From Hydractinia symbiolongicarpus (Eukaryota; Cnidaria; Hydrozoa; Anthoathecata; Hydractiniidae), in the NCBI RefSeq assembly GCF_029227915.1, contig NC_079885.1:12537001-12601000 (forward strand): DNA of 64,000 bases. Direction: 5' to 3'. A program made the translations under genes and the position numbers. The notes beneath the pieces are model-generated. The model did no database searches and was not told where the DNA came from. It was given only the letters and a program-made list of their open reading frames with translations. Below are positions 48,272 through 57,497 of this stretch, piece by piece. The stretch's first letter is position 1. Each line of letters opens with the position of its first letter.

Positions 48272-49150
48272 ATGGAAGAGATTAATAAATGCTCAAAATG
48301 TAATCACTTTTTATCCCTAGACGATTTCAAGGTCAAGGGAAATGGACAACGGACGAAATGTTGCATCAAATGCTTGGATGCCAGCAAGACATCAAAAGAA
48401 AGTACCAAGTGCCCGCATCAAAAACACAGATCAAGATGTAGAGAGTGTGGAGGAAGTGAAATATGCCCGCATGACATACAGATATATAGTTGCAAGGAAT
48501 GTGGGGGTGGGGGCATATGCAAGCATCGAAAACTGAGATCTCAATGCAAGCCATGTGGAGGAGGAAGTATCTGCGATCATGGTACGATAAGATCCATATG
48601 TAAGGAATGCGGAGGAGGAAGTATTTGTGATCATCAAAAAGAGAGATCAAAGTGTAAAGAATGTAGTGATGGGGGGCATCTGTGATCTTTAAAAGAGAAG
48701 ATCCACATGCAGAGAATGTGGTGGCGGAAGTATCTGTGATCATCAAAAAATAAGATCCACATGCAAAAAGTGTAAAGGTGCAAGTATTTGTGAACATGGT
48801 AAACAGAGGAGGCATTGCCCCATATGTAATCATCCAGCCATCTTGCAAATCTTGTTTCCAGCCGAACACGCGAGGCTCTATATAGAAACAAGGAGTTTAG
48901 TTCCCAAGAGTATCTTGGATGTGATATGGGCACACTGCGGGATCATATTGAAGCACAATTCACGGAAGGTATGTCTTGGGAAAATTATGGTAAAGAGTGG
49001 CATATCGATCACAAGATACCTCTCAAGTATCGAGAAAATGGAGAGGCTCCATTACTCGTGAAAGTAGCGAGAAGGCTCCACTATACAAATACCCAACCTA
49101 TGTGGGCAAGTGAAAATATGTCGAAAGGCAACCGTTACATCTCAAAATAA
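48272..49150 (+). pseudogene. Zinc-knuckle repeat plus HNH endonuclease
   Basis: The N-terminus (MEEINKCSKCNHFLSLDDF) has a zinc-ribbon pair. It is followed by at least seven repeats of the form C.H....S.C.ECGG (about 17 residues each) up to about 48830. The C-terminal part, 48926-49150 in another frame, holds GKEWHIDHKIPL and LHYTNTQPMWASENMSKGNR, the His-Asp-His and Asn/His blocks of HNH nucleases. Repeats of this type joined to HNH occur in giant viruses. Shifts near 48690 and 48890 break this copy. Possible role: a homing or genome-processing nuclease. Confidence 0.8.
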
Positions 49151-49540
49151 ATGGTAACTATAGCAGTAGGAGCAATATTTAATGCTCTAGCGTTCTCAGG
49201 ATCAAATTTTTTATTTAGCAAACTTCGGGGAAATGTAGAAGAAGAGAGAAAGAGCCATGATCAGGCTATTGAACAATTGCAGACTGCCCAGGCGCAATGG
49301 GTACGTGATCGTCAGGCAAAAATTGATTGGTATAGTCATCAGCGAGAATTGAAAAGACAGGCCGGTGAGGATTTGAAGGAAATCGATGAAGGTATGAGGC
49401 AATACTACATTGCAACGATCGATAAAGCTGCAAAACTTTCGGACTTTTACAAGCCTTCTGAAGAACAAAAGAATGGTGAACTTACGTTCATTGTAGGCTC
49501 CCTAGCACTTCTAGGATATGCGGCATATAAACATTTGTAA
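49151..49540 (+). CDS. Small two-ended membrane protein with coiled coil, 129 aa (intact)
   Basis: The start codon abuts the stop of the HNH gene (TAAATG). The hydrophobic N-terminus (VTIAVGAIFNALAFSG) is followed by a long charged helix (about residues 25-105, Gln/Glu/Lys rich) and a C-terminal membrane segment (FIVGSLALLGYAAYKHL). No stops or shifts, unlike neighbours. Function unknown; it could be a virion membrane or spacer protein. Confidence 0.65.
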   Translation: MVTIAVGAIFNALAFSGSNFLFSKLRGNVEEERKSHDQAIEQLQTAQAQWVRDRQAKIDWYSHQRELKRQAGEDLKEIDEGMRQYYIATIDKAAKLSDFYKPSEEQKNGELTFIVGSLALLGYAAYKHL

Positions 49541-49559
49541 TCGTAAACATGTAATAAAC

Positions 49560-50168
49560 ATGTCAAAACAACATATTGTTACAGAGGGGGATGCAGAAAA
49601 ATTGAGTAGTATTTACGACAACCCAGAACATCTTTGGGTTGGAAGGAAAGCCATCAAATTACTCGCTGAGGAAAGTAAATTACCACGTAAAAGAGTCGTA
49701 CACTGGTTATCCCACCAGCTCCTATAGCTATGACATATTCGGGGCCCAAAAAAGATTGATTATCCCCATTTTACTATCACAAAACCGAATGAAATGCACC
49801 AGTTTTGGTGCCTCATAACAAGGTTTATGGAAACACGTACAAATGGTATGAAACCATCAAAAGCCATCAAGCTGGATGATGTACCACTTTTGAAAAGTGA
49901 AGAGTTCCCCGAGGAAAACCTTTGCCCGAGGATGGGTTGTATTTATATTTTTTACAGCCGGGGGAGAAGCATGGAGATGCAAAAAGACGTGCGACGGATG
50001 CATGCTGGAGCAAGAAAACGTACAGACTTGATCGAATTGTGACAGAACCAAATAGTCGGGTCATGTAGTATTTAAAAGAAGACGGCCTGACCGTAGTTTT
50101 CTTGCAGAAGAATTAATGCTGGTCCCCGAAGATGTCTAAGCACCCCCAGAGCATGTGATGAAGTGGTA
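49560..50168 (+). pseudogene. Polinton integrase, longer copy with internal deletion
   Basis: The N-terminal part (MSKQHIVTEGDAEKLSSIYD, then PRKRVVHWLS) resembles the region before the retroviral-type integrase core. After two stops the frame continues with KKIDYPHFTITKPNEMHQF, the entry to the catalytic domain, then jumps near 49840 directly to KPSKAIKLDDVPL, the C-terminal module. The DDE residues are lost. The tail up to 50168 has further stops. It lies upstream of a hairpin and a convergent gene. Confidence 0.78.
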
Positions 50169-50200
50169 GATCGAATTTTATGCTAGCGCGGTCTGCGACT

Positions 50201-50231
50201 ATTTTTGTGGCTTTGATAAGCCACAAAAAAT
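50201..50231. terminator. Hairpin between convergent Polinton genes
   Basis: ATTTTTGTGGCTT and AAGCCACAAAAAAT pair around TGAT, giving a 13-bp stem flanked by A/T runs on both strands. It sits between the integrase (plus) and the MSV199-like gene (minus), where a bidirectional terminator would be useful. Function is inference. Confidence 0.55.
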
Positions 50232-50318
50232 ATTGCTAGCGAAGTGCTCTTGCAGAGCCTCAAGGCGATCTGCGACTTAATCTTCCAGTGCCGGAACACC
50301 TAAATCATACAAACCATC

Positions 50319-51114
50319 TCAAGTAGGATCGATCAATCTGAAGTGACATTGATATCGCTTCACATGCCCATCCTCTTCAAATCTATTAAACGCATACATA
50401 CCATTAGGATTGTTTATTTCAATTTCTTCAGAGTTCGGAAATTTGTTACTGAACCGTCGTCGTTTTATAGGGATGGCACCTCTCTGAATACGTGCACAAT
50501 AGTATGGCAGATGATGATGATGAAAGTCGTCGTCCTGCGTGGTATGCTTGCGATAAGTCATAATTGTGTTATCTTTTCCGGGGTCTTGTGCACGTAGAAC
50601 AAACCTTTGTCTAAGGACCGCATTTTCTTGGTGTTGTACCGCAAGTTTTCGATCTTTATCCTCTAGATCGTTCTCCAGCACCATAAGTTGTTTATCTCTG
50701 TCATCAAGATCATCCATGAGGAGTGCAATGCTAGCATCTTTTTCCTCGATGATCGCGTTTTTTTTTTCAATAATCCCAACAATTTCTCTAGACAGCACCT
50801 CTTCTACGACCCAATCCATAAACTTGTCTGCTCTAGTTGACAACACCTCCAGAGAAAGTATAGACCGTAAGTAAGACCGGCTTCCGTCAGTAAAACTGTG
50901 TTTGGTTGGGTGGGCTAATATTTTCCCCACTTTCAGGCGAGAATTTTACGTTTCCAAACCGCATCTTATACTTCTCTGGAATCAAACTCCGAATTGCTTT
51001 TTTACCATTTTCTCTGTTATATCCAACAGCCTTGTAAACATCGCAGGTCACAAGGCATTTGCCCCGATCCTCAACATACACAGCTCGATTTTCTTTCCAA
51101 TTCGTTAGGCTCAC
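50319..51114 (-). pseudogene. MSV199/BRO-N-like protein with coiled coil
   Basis: The frame 51114-50887 carries RGKCLVTCDVYKAVGYNREN and the following basic segment; after a shift near 50925 the frame 50930-50319 continues with THKS-like FTDGS, LEVLSTRADKFMDWVVEEVL and then a coiled coil (about 80 residues with KNAIIEEKDASIALLMDDLD). The tail contains RIQRGAIPIKRRRF and RYQCHF. BRO-N followed by MSV199 and a coil is common in large DNA viruses and acts in DNA binding or host-gene control. Its N-terminus runs in from the capsid-like gene upstream, so the start has been lost in a deletion. Confidence 0.72.
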
Positions 51115-52030
51115 CTTCTACAGTGATCGAGATTTTTTCAATCTTAGAATTATAGAAAATTTCGTTCGCCCCAGAGTACGCCTTATATTTCGAGGGGTCT
51201 ACGAACAGTAGTAGAACACCTTTCAAACTTCTTGCTGGCATATCAATTTGAAGGTTATAGCTTGTATCCTCTTTTTTTATATTGAGCACCTTACTCCGTA
51301 ATATTCTTTTGAAAGGTAGTGCTAAAAGACTTACTGTGATACGATAGCACCTACAAGGCCTTCATTATTCAATTTATCGAATTCCAGAGAGATGTTGGTG
51401 ATCTTGTAAGCAGCATCGGCCGCTTTTGGTGCAGTAGATCCTGAAGCCGCTGTACCTGCATCTTTGATGACATCTCCATACGACGCAAAATGGAGAACAA
51501 ACTGCAACCTGTCGTGTCCCTATTCAGCTCGAACATTTTACCAGGTGGGATACAAAATGTGTTACCATATGTTGCAGCGATCGCCTTCTCCTCAAGTGTC
51601 CTCGCATAATCGCTCGCCTTCACTTGCAAGGCACGGATCGTACCATCATTTGGGTTGATCCCCTACAGAATCATGTTGTTCTCACGTTCGAATTTCGGTA
51701 ATCAGAGATCTCTATAGACAGTCAGCACATTATAATCATTAATGTTTTGCACCTCATTACTATTAAGTGTGATTTTTAAGTTCTGCACTAGACTTTTGCC
51801 GATATTTGAAACGATAGTACGTTTCGTGTTGATGCCGGTCAGTTCCAGATCAAACAATAACCGAAGACTCCCTGGGAGAATGACATCATTCTGTCCCATA
51901 TTGGGGACATCCACATACAAGTCCTCAATCTGATTTATCGTGGCTCACCTTTACACGCTGATTTTTCCCTTTCATGGCAAAGAGCGTTTTAATGTTCTGG
52001 ATTTAATGTTTTACCAAATATATCAGTCAT
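51115..52030 (-). pseudogene. Capsid-like (probable jelly-roll MCP) gene, longer copy
   Basis: The likely start is ATG at 52030 (MTDIFGKTLN), preceded by AATAATAAAG. Pieces at 51920-51702 (YVDVPNMGQNDVILPGSLRL), 51629-51369 and 51289-51115 (SLKGVLLLFVDPSKYKAYSG, KIEKISITVEGEPNEL) are joined by several shifts and stops. Together they cover an N-terminal and a C-terminal beta-rich half, as expected for a double jelly roll; this is inference from length and context. The C-terminal end is cut off where the MSV199-like gene begins. Confidence 0.6.
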
Positions 52031-52070
52031 GCTACTACTTTATTATTAGATGATTTTTACTTCAAATAAA

Positions 52071-53052
52071 ATGGATAATCCAGCTTATGAACCAGACGGT
52101 GATTTTACCAATGAGAAAGATATTACAGATGATCCTGATGATTTTAGTAGTACTGAGGACCTTGCCCAGCCAACACCGGAAGGGGGCCGGATGAAGGAGG
52201 GGGTATTTCGAAAGCAAAAGTGCTGGAAGGAGGCAAAAAAGAAAAGGTCGACGCTCTCCACAACAATCTTAGGAGGGACTAAAGATGAAACCAAATGGAA
52301 GGCAATATGATGATTTTGAACGGACAGAGGAAAATCACCTTATCTTTAAGCTAAGAAGGAGGGGAAATAATTTTCTTAATCCCCCTGAGAAAATAGATAT
52401 AACCAAGCTGATACATAATAAAAAAACTGGTGGATTACTAGCAGTCAGTGGAATAAAGAAGAATCTAAAGATAGACGTAATGAAGGGTCTAGGTTTCGAA
52501 ATTTATAGTACTACACCAAATAAGAGAAGCAGGGCTAGGAGTCAGGGGCTCATGGCTCATGAATCCAAGGTTCGGAGAGTCCTGAACAATATTGATGACG
52601 TTGTGGCTGCCGAAAAAATAGATGAGATGGAAATGAAGACCCTGTCACAGGATGTTCAGACTGTTCAGGATGAAACTGAGAGGCTCAAGGAGACTTTCGA
52701 TGAAGCCTTTTCACCACGTGAAAGAAGAGGGCTTAATCTGCAACTTAAAACGCAGAAAGGGGCCTTGAACTTGTAAACTTGTTCTTATAAATAGAGATAT
52801 TGAAAACAAACAGAAACAGATAAAGAGCCTTGAGGGTAAGAAGGAGAAGGAGGAGAAGGAGGAGGAATTTCCTAAAGGAGATGAGGAGCAGATAAGGATT
52901 TGGGATAATGGTATTACAGAGGCTAAAAAAGCTACAGGATCAAAAAGAAGCAACACAAGTGGCGTACGCCGACTTATCATCCAAAATTCACAGCCAACTC
53001 AATGGAAATAAAGACACGCTGATGAAAATCGCTGAGGATGATATCTCTGGTT
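52071..53052 (+). pseudogene. Coiled-coil, lysine-rich Polinton protein, frameshifted
   Basis: The start after AAATAAA reads MDNPAYEPDGDFTNEKDITD. A shift near 52290 leads into 52285-52776 (IFKLRRRGNNFLNPPEKIDI; then a long coil with MEMKTLSQDVQTVQDETERL). Further shifts near 52780 and 52900 lead to a tail SKIHSQLNGNKDTLMKIAED ending at 53052. The divergent start from the capsid-like gene suggests a structural or packaging role, but I do not recognise the family. Confidence 0.55.
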
Positions 53053-53403
53053 AAAAAACTCAAGATTTTATTCAAGGAGCAGGGCATACCCATCGCAAGC
53101 ATCGTCTCAGCTGTTGGCTTGCTGATATCCACCATTGTTCTAGCAGTAACAGGAGGTGGATCGGCAGCTGGTGCTACAGCAGGAGCTGGCGGTAGTGCTA
53201 AAGGGTTTGTACAAAAACAACTGGAGAGACTTGGAAATGCAGCATTACCTGGCATCATAGGAACGATAGTTTTCTTCTTTTTCAGAGTGGCCGCAAAGGT
53301 TGTTGAATTTGTGGCTAAACACCTATACATGGCAATTGCTGGCGTCATCCCATTTGCTGTTGTATATATTGCTTTCTGGGCCAGATATAACCACCAACAA
53401 TAA
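53038..53403 (+). CDS. Small multi-pass membrane protein, 121 aa (intact)
   Basis: Hydrophobic spans lie at about residues 20-43 (IASIVSAVGLLISTIVLAVT), 75-90 (GIIGTIVFFFFRVAA) and 97-116. A Gly/Ala-rich linker (GGGSAAGATAGAGG) separates the first two. The start overlaps the end of the preceding coiled-coil gene by 15 bases in another frame. Its tail overlaps the next, convergent gene. It looks like a viral membrane or minor capsid component; unproven. Confidence 0.6.
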   Translation: MISLVKKLKILFKEQGIPIASIVSAVGLLISTIVLAVTGGGSAAGATAGAGGSAKGFVQKQLERLGNAALPGIIGTIVFFFFRVAAKVVEFVAKHLYMAIAGVIPFAVVYIAFWARYNHQQ

Positions 53404-54502
53404 CCGCTATTCCGGTCGTAACCAACATAGCCTTAGTGTCATCGTGTTGCTCTACTTCTATACCCGGAGGTGTTGCTGGCGCGGGTGGGCGAATGTTCGT
53501 CGATTCTGGGGTCTTCGGAAGTATTGCTGGCACGGGTACCTTTTTCAATGTCGGAGCCGCTAGGCGATGCTTCGGTTTTTCAACACGCTTCTTCACCTTA
53601 TTCAGATCGACTTGAACCCCAGGGTTTGACATTGCAGATACAATCAAGACATTATTATCATAACCCTCAATTTTACCAATACGAAGATTCATATCTGATG
53701 GTAACATGTACACGCTAGGTATGACAGCAAAATTGACTGGAGGATATTGGAGCACTTTCTGGAGACGTGTTATATCTTCCCCTACATTTTCTCCCCGCAG
53801 CACCATACTTTCAAACTTTTGTAGCAGGATTTGCCTCACTGTATAGTTGTCTGCTCCAGAACCTACCAAAGATGCTTTTGCTTGCGCCTGCGACCCAAGT
53901 ATCAAAACCACGTATACACGAACACTTTCACTAAGTTTTGTCAAACCTTCTGTTGTAAGGCCCTGGCTTGTTGGCATAATAGACTTTGCATAATCACCAT
54001 CAACCTGTGGCCACCATTCACGGTTGGTTAGTGAAGCACCTACTGCTTTAAATTTATACAGACCGTGAGGATCTGCACCATACTCACGACGTACCTTTGC
54101 AAATCCAGATATTGAATAAGGATTATTGTATTGGCTAAACCCATCGTCAAAAAGGCATGGGCACTTTCATTCTTCCCAATATACGACGCTTATGATAGTA
54201 TACATGAAAAGTGGTAAAGATCCCGTCATATGTTTAGCAGATATGCCTAATGCTGTCGTTGCACAATAAGCTGCAGAATTAACCTGAATGTTCCAGTAAT
54301 CCAATGCTTGGCCATCCTATCCAACTCGAACGGGATCGTTAAGGTAAGTCGTTGGAATTTTGATGGGATACTTGTTAAACTCTGGGAATACTACAACTCC
54401 GTTGATACATACATCCTGATGTTCAAGATTCGTGATACCCAGAGGCCATTCTCCCCTGTTTGATTTGTATTTTGCTTTGGGGTTATACCAATAAATATTC
54501 AT
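53345..54502 (-). pseudogene. Probable virion-associated protein, about 380 aa, frameshifted
   Basis: It starts MNIYWYNPKAKYKSNRGEWP at 54502, meets TAG at 54319-54317 and shifts near 54150. It then continues unbroken from 53977 (QGLTTEGLTKLSESVRVYVV) to 53345. The C-terminal part is proline-rich (PAILPKTPESTNIRPPAPAT) and ends with a membrane segment (MLVTTGIAVIVGGYIW) and a short basic tail. The soluble head, Pro stalk and terminal anchor resemble a virion surface or minor capsid protein, but no homology is recognised. Confidence 0.55.
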
Positions 54503-54561
54503 GTATTAAATATTCATAAAGATTAAGCAACTGATTATTACAAATATTGTTAACCCGACTA

Positions 54562-55181
54562 TTTTTGATGATTACCTAGGGCAGTGTACGAGGATAGCTC
54601 TAAAATCGATCAGTATTCGAGGCGGCTGGTTTAATCTTGGTAATAATAATGATTTCACGATCCGGAAGGCGGAATCTAATCAGCTGGTTACCCGGATCTG
54701 GATCGTGAAAGGTTTGTACAAAATCTAGGATCTGGCAGCTATAATCAACAAACAGGCTAATGGAAAGGTAGGGATATTTGTATTGAATAATGGATACTGC
54801 CGACTTCGTGTAAATGATGGATTTAAAGTTAGTATTAACCCATCACTTCAAAAACTCATTGGTTTATCTGACCCCATTGATGGTAAGAATTATACTAAAG
54901 GTGACTATGATGTATACTACATGACCGATGTTTATCAGAGATTAAGTTTAGTCTGCCCCCAATTAGATGATAACAATTGCTTGTTTAATAGGAAGAAATA
55001 AAAAATTCTCGCAATGCTGCCCGCCAAAGAGTTAAATGCTTGGGAAGATATGCTCTCCTGGAATTTTGACACTCCGGTATACCTTCCTTTGAAAGGGTCG
55101 ACGGATAGGCTCGAGTTCATGCTTACCAATCAATATCACCCTGACAAAAATGTAGCTTTTACAGGAATCACAATGCAGTAG
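54562..55181 (+). pseudogene. Unrecognised Polinton protein, divergent partner
   Basis: One frame reads from about 54580 (SISIRGGWFNLGNNNDFTIR) through TAG near 54728 into 54783-55001 (NGYCRLRVNDGFKVSINPSL; LQKLIGLSDP). After TAA it continues to 55181 (LPAKELNAWEDMLSWNFDTP). The start is not clear. The composition is that of a compact beta-rich protein. It is divergent to the gene at 53345-54502. Confidence 0.45.
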
Positions 55182-55210
55182 CTTATAGAATAATTTTATA
55201 ATAAAAGAAC

Positions 55211-55797
55211 ATGGATACTATGAAATTATATCCGACCTTACCGCCAAGTGCGCCTGAGGACGATACTATGCAGGATGAAAGTCAGTCGTACCGCCTAAGA
55301 AAGATTGACAAGATTGAAAAGTTTCTACGATCAAAAGTGAGCTACAGAGACAACCTTACCAAGCGAAGCGTCGTGCAACTACCGCTACAATCAGTGACAC
55401 TTCGGTAGTAACCGCAATCACTGTCCTTGAAGTCGTTTCAGTCGTAACCCTCACTACAGGAGTTGGAATTCCAGTGAGTATTGCTCTGGCTTCAGCTGGA
55501 ATCATCCTTGTGCTCTCTTCAGCTGTCGTGCAAAAAGTGCAAAAAATCTTTGACTCGAAAGCCAAGAAACATGACAAGATTAGGACTCTAGCTGAGGCCA
55601 AGTTAGATTCCATCTCGAGCCTCATCTCAAAAGCAGTAGAAGACTATCGCATCTCGCATGAGGAAAATCATTTCATTCTTAAAGAAGTCGAACACTACTG
55701 TAATTTGAAAGAGCAGATTCGACTAAAATCAAAGCGTGTTTTTCTCGTATGCGATTTCAACGGAAGGTTTACAATAAGGACCATCCGTTTGACTTAA
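55211..55797 (+). pseudogene. Small membrane protein with helical tail, one frameshift
   Basis: It starts MDTMKLYPTLPPSAPEDDTM after AATAAAAGAAC. A shift near 55365 moves to a second frame with two hydrophobic spans (VVTAITVLEVVSVVTLTT; IALASAGIILVLSSAVVQKV) and a charged helical tail (KHDKIRTLAEAKLDSISSLI). Apart from this one lesion it is complete, about 195 aa. Unknown function. Confidence 0.55.
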
Positions 55798-55905
55798 GGC
55801 GTCCTTGTATTTAATTTTGCGGATTGCTTCAACAAGATCGTCTTTACTCATTGTAGAATAACGAGGAATTTTCATTAATTTGGCCACTTTTCGAAGTGCG
55901 TTCAT
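55729..55905 (-). CDS. 58-aa SAP/Rho-N-like small protein (intact)
   Basis: It starts at an AATAAATG. The sequence MNALRKVAKLMKIPRYSTMS followed by KDDLVEAIRKIKYKDA has the helix-turn-helix spacing of SAP/Rho-N-type DNA- or RNA-binding motifs (LRKVAKLM.I...S...LVEAI). The stop is TGA at 55731-55729. It overlaps the end of the plus-strand gene in antisense by 69 bases. No lesions. The family assignment is by pattern only. Confidence 0.5.
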   Translation of the reverse strand: MNALRKVAKLMKIPRYSTMSKDDLVEAIRKIKYKDALSQTDGPYCKPSVEIAYEKNTL

Positions 55906-55955
55906 TTATTTTCATATAGCTGTTATTAATAAAATTTATTATATTTATTATATAT

Positions 55956-56338
55956 TTAACACTCACAACTACCACCGTTATACAAAGTGTATTCATGATA
56001 ACAATGCCAACATAAAATTCTACCTTTCACCACAAGTTTCCTCCCACATTTACACCTATCATATGCATCAAGTAGACATTCACAATCATCGCATATATAG
56101 ACCAGATTTAACTGCTTTGTTACACATGTCCTGTGTTTTTTCGATAATCAGGAACATACTCGAGCATATGGGGATTATGCCCAACTACCTTGCTGCACAT
56201 TTCCCGTGTCTTGAATCGATCTGGAACATACTTGAGCATCGCTGGATTATCTTCAACTACTTTATTACACATTTCCTGACCATTGAGATGTTCTTGGGTA
56301 TACCATTCTTTAACTACGGACATTTTTGAGGCAGTCAT
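55956..56338 (-). pseudogene. Repeat protein (VPD..KT.EMC type) with Cys-rich end
   Basis: The frame 56338-56120 carries two repeats of the type YVPDRFKTREMCSKVV. A shift near 56130 leads to a C-terminal part with a zinc-binding look (YICDDCECLLDAYDRCKCGR then ILCWHC) ending at TAA 55956. The start overlaps the upstream stop as ATGA. It is a short paralogue of the gene at 56456-57175. Confidence 0.6.
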
Positions 56339-56568
56339 TTATTTACAGAAAAATATTTATCAATAAATTTTTTAAACAGAATCGTTTTATCTTTTTCTTC
56401 TAAATCACGAACCCTATCCTCCAGGTCTTTAATCAATCTATCATTCTCCTTCTCCTTATCGCTTTCTTGCGCGAGAGACATGGCCATAAGAGAGATACCA
56501 ATACCGGCCATAAATATCGTGAGTGCTGTCCCCACAAATATGTCGAGTTTTGATTGCTGTTGCTTCAT
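56335..56568 (-). CDS. 77-aa single-pass membrane protein with coil (intact)
   Basis: It starts at AATAAATG with MKQQQSKLDIFVGTALTIFM; one membrane span is followed by a heptad-like coil (IKDLEDRVRDLEEKDKTILF). It ends four bases into the next start (ATGA overlap). Its 5' part overlaps in another frame the 3' extension of the repeat protein upstream. No lesions. Confidence 0.6.
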   Translation of the reverse strand: MKQQQSKLDIFVGTALTIFMAGIGISLMAMSLAQESDKEKENDRLIKDLEDRVRDLEEKDKTILFKKFIDKYFSVNK

Positions 56569-57175
56569 TTATTATATATATTTTTAACCAATACTTTTCA
56601 AGATCATTTTTTTCACTCTCCGCCATACACCAATCCCAATATCGAGCTGGATGCCATGTTATCGGAAGCAATTCTAGACTACTCCGCTTTCCGCTGCCGA
56701 TAGGCATCCAGCAATTCAGATTCAACCCAAACTTCCTACACATATCCTGAGTAACAAACCAGTCTGGGATCCATTCCGGATTGAGCATAAAGGAATCCTC
56801 TTCAACGACTCTGGTGCACATGTCCTGAGTCTTGAATCGATCTGGAAAATAATCGAGGATAATGGGTTCCTTTTCAACGGCTCTGGTGCACATGTCCTGA
56901 GTCATGAGATGACCTGGGACGTACTCGATCAACCAGGGATCATCTTCAACGGCTCTGGTGCACATTTCCTGTGTCTGGAAGTTATCTGGGACATGCATGA
57001 GCGCATAGGAATCCTCCATAAAAGCATTATTACACATCTCTTGTGTCCTTAAATGATCTGGAACATACTTTATCATCAAGGTTTCATCCATAACGGCAAT
57101 ATTACACATCTCTTGGGTTTTGAAACAATCAGGAACATTTCTAACCCAACTTATTTGTCTCTTTATTATATACAC
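56456..57175 (-). CDS. Repeat protein of the VPD..KTQEMC type, 239 aa
   Basis: Six repeats of about 34-37 residues each contain VPD(H/N/C/R)(F/L).TQ(E/D)MC followed by a helical (A/T)(I/R)AV stretch. After them comes LLPITWHPARYWDWCMAESE. This repeat family occurs in other virus-like elements; its fold and role are unknown to me, but regular helical repeats suggest a binding solenoid. It begins next to the right terminal repeat, whose TATATAATAAAGAGACAA box is upstream of its start. The tail beyond about 56570 runs through a downstream small gene and may be a lost stop. Confidence 0.65.
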   Translation of the reverse strand: MYIIKRQISWVRNVPDCFKTQEMCNIAVMDETLMIKYVPDHLRTQEMCNNAFMEDSYALMHVPDNFQTQEMCTRAVEDDPWLIEYVPGHLMTQDMCTRAVEKEPIILDYFPDRFKTQDMCTRVVEEDSFMLNPEWIPDWFVTQDMCRKFGLNLNCWMPIGSGKRSSLELLPITWHPARYWDWCMAESEKNDLEKYWLKIYIINEATAIKTRHICGDSTHDIYGRYWYLSYGHVSRARKR

Positions 57176-57497
57176 ATTTTATTTATCAATAAATTTTTAG
57201 ATAAACAGAAGATTTTGAATTATTTTACTCAACTTGCGCATGATATCGTCGGTGGATTTTATCAAATTTATCAGATTTTTGCGCATGCGCAGATGTTTTT
57301 GCTGATGTCAACATAAATTGATAATTATGATAACTTATGCTGATGACGTCACAGATTTATAATTTATGATAATTTATGCTGATGACGTCATAGAGTTTTG
57401 GGGTGTCGGGGGATCTATGTAGAAGAGGGGTTTTGCGTTTGAACCCCAAAACTACGTGGATCTCCATAGAAGCGGGGGGTTTTCCGTTTGAACCCCT
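57176..57497 (-). repeat. Polinton right terminal inverted repeat
   Basis: Inverse of the left end, with GACGTCATCAGCATAA-type blocks (two copies here), TGCGCATGCGCAGA and the AATAAAGAGACAAA box at its inner edge. Two extra GATCTCCATAGAAG/GATCTATGTAGAAG units near the tip match CTTCTACAGAGATC on the left. Confidence 0.85.

Larger units (their letters stand above)
39711..57497. mobile_element. Composite Polinton/Maverick element (about 17.8 kb), decayed
   Basis: The left terminus AGGGTTACAGG (39711) and right terminus ...GAACCCCT (57497) form long inverted repeats. Flanks TAATTC (39705-39710) and CAATTC (57498-57503) look like the 6-bp duplication made by Polinton integrases, with one change. 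Contents are a protein-primed PolB, a retroviral-type integrase, a capsid-like gene, a nuclease and small proteins. A second left-type terminus at about 43003 divides it into a short deleted copy (39711 to about 43000) and a longer copy. Most genes have stops or shifts. It is a fossil virus-like element and not an active one. Confidence 0.88.

Noticed and set aside
55880-56329. 149-aa plus-strand frame
   Set aside because: Antisense shadow of the minus-strand repeat protein.
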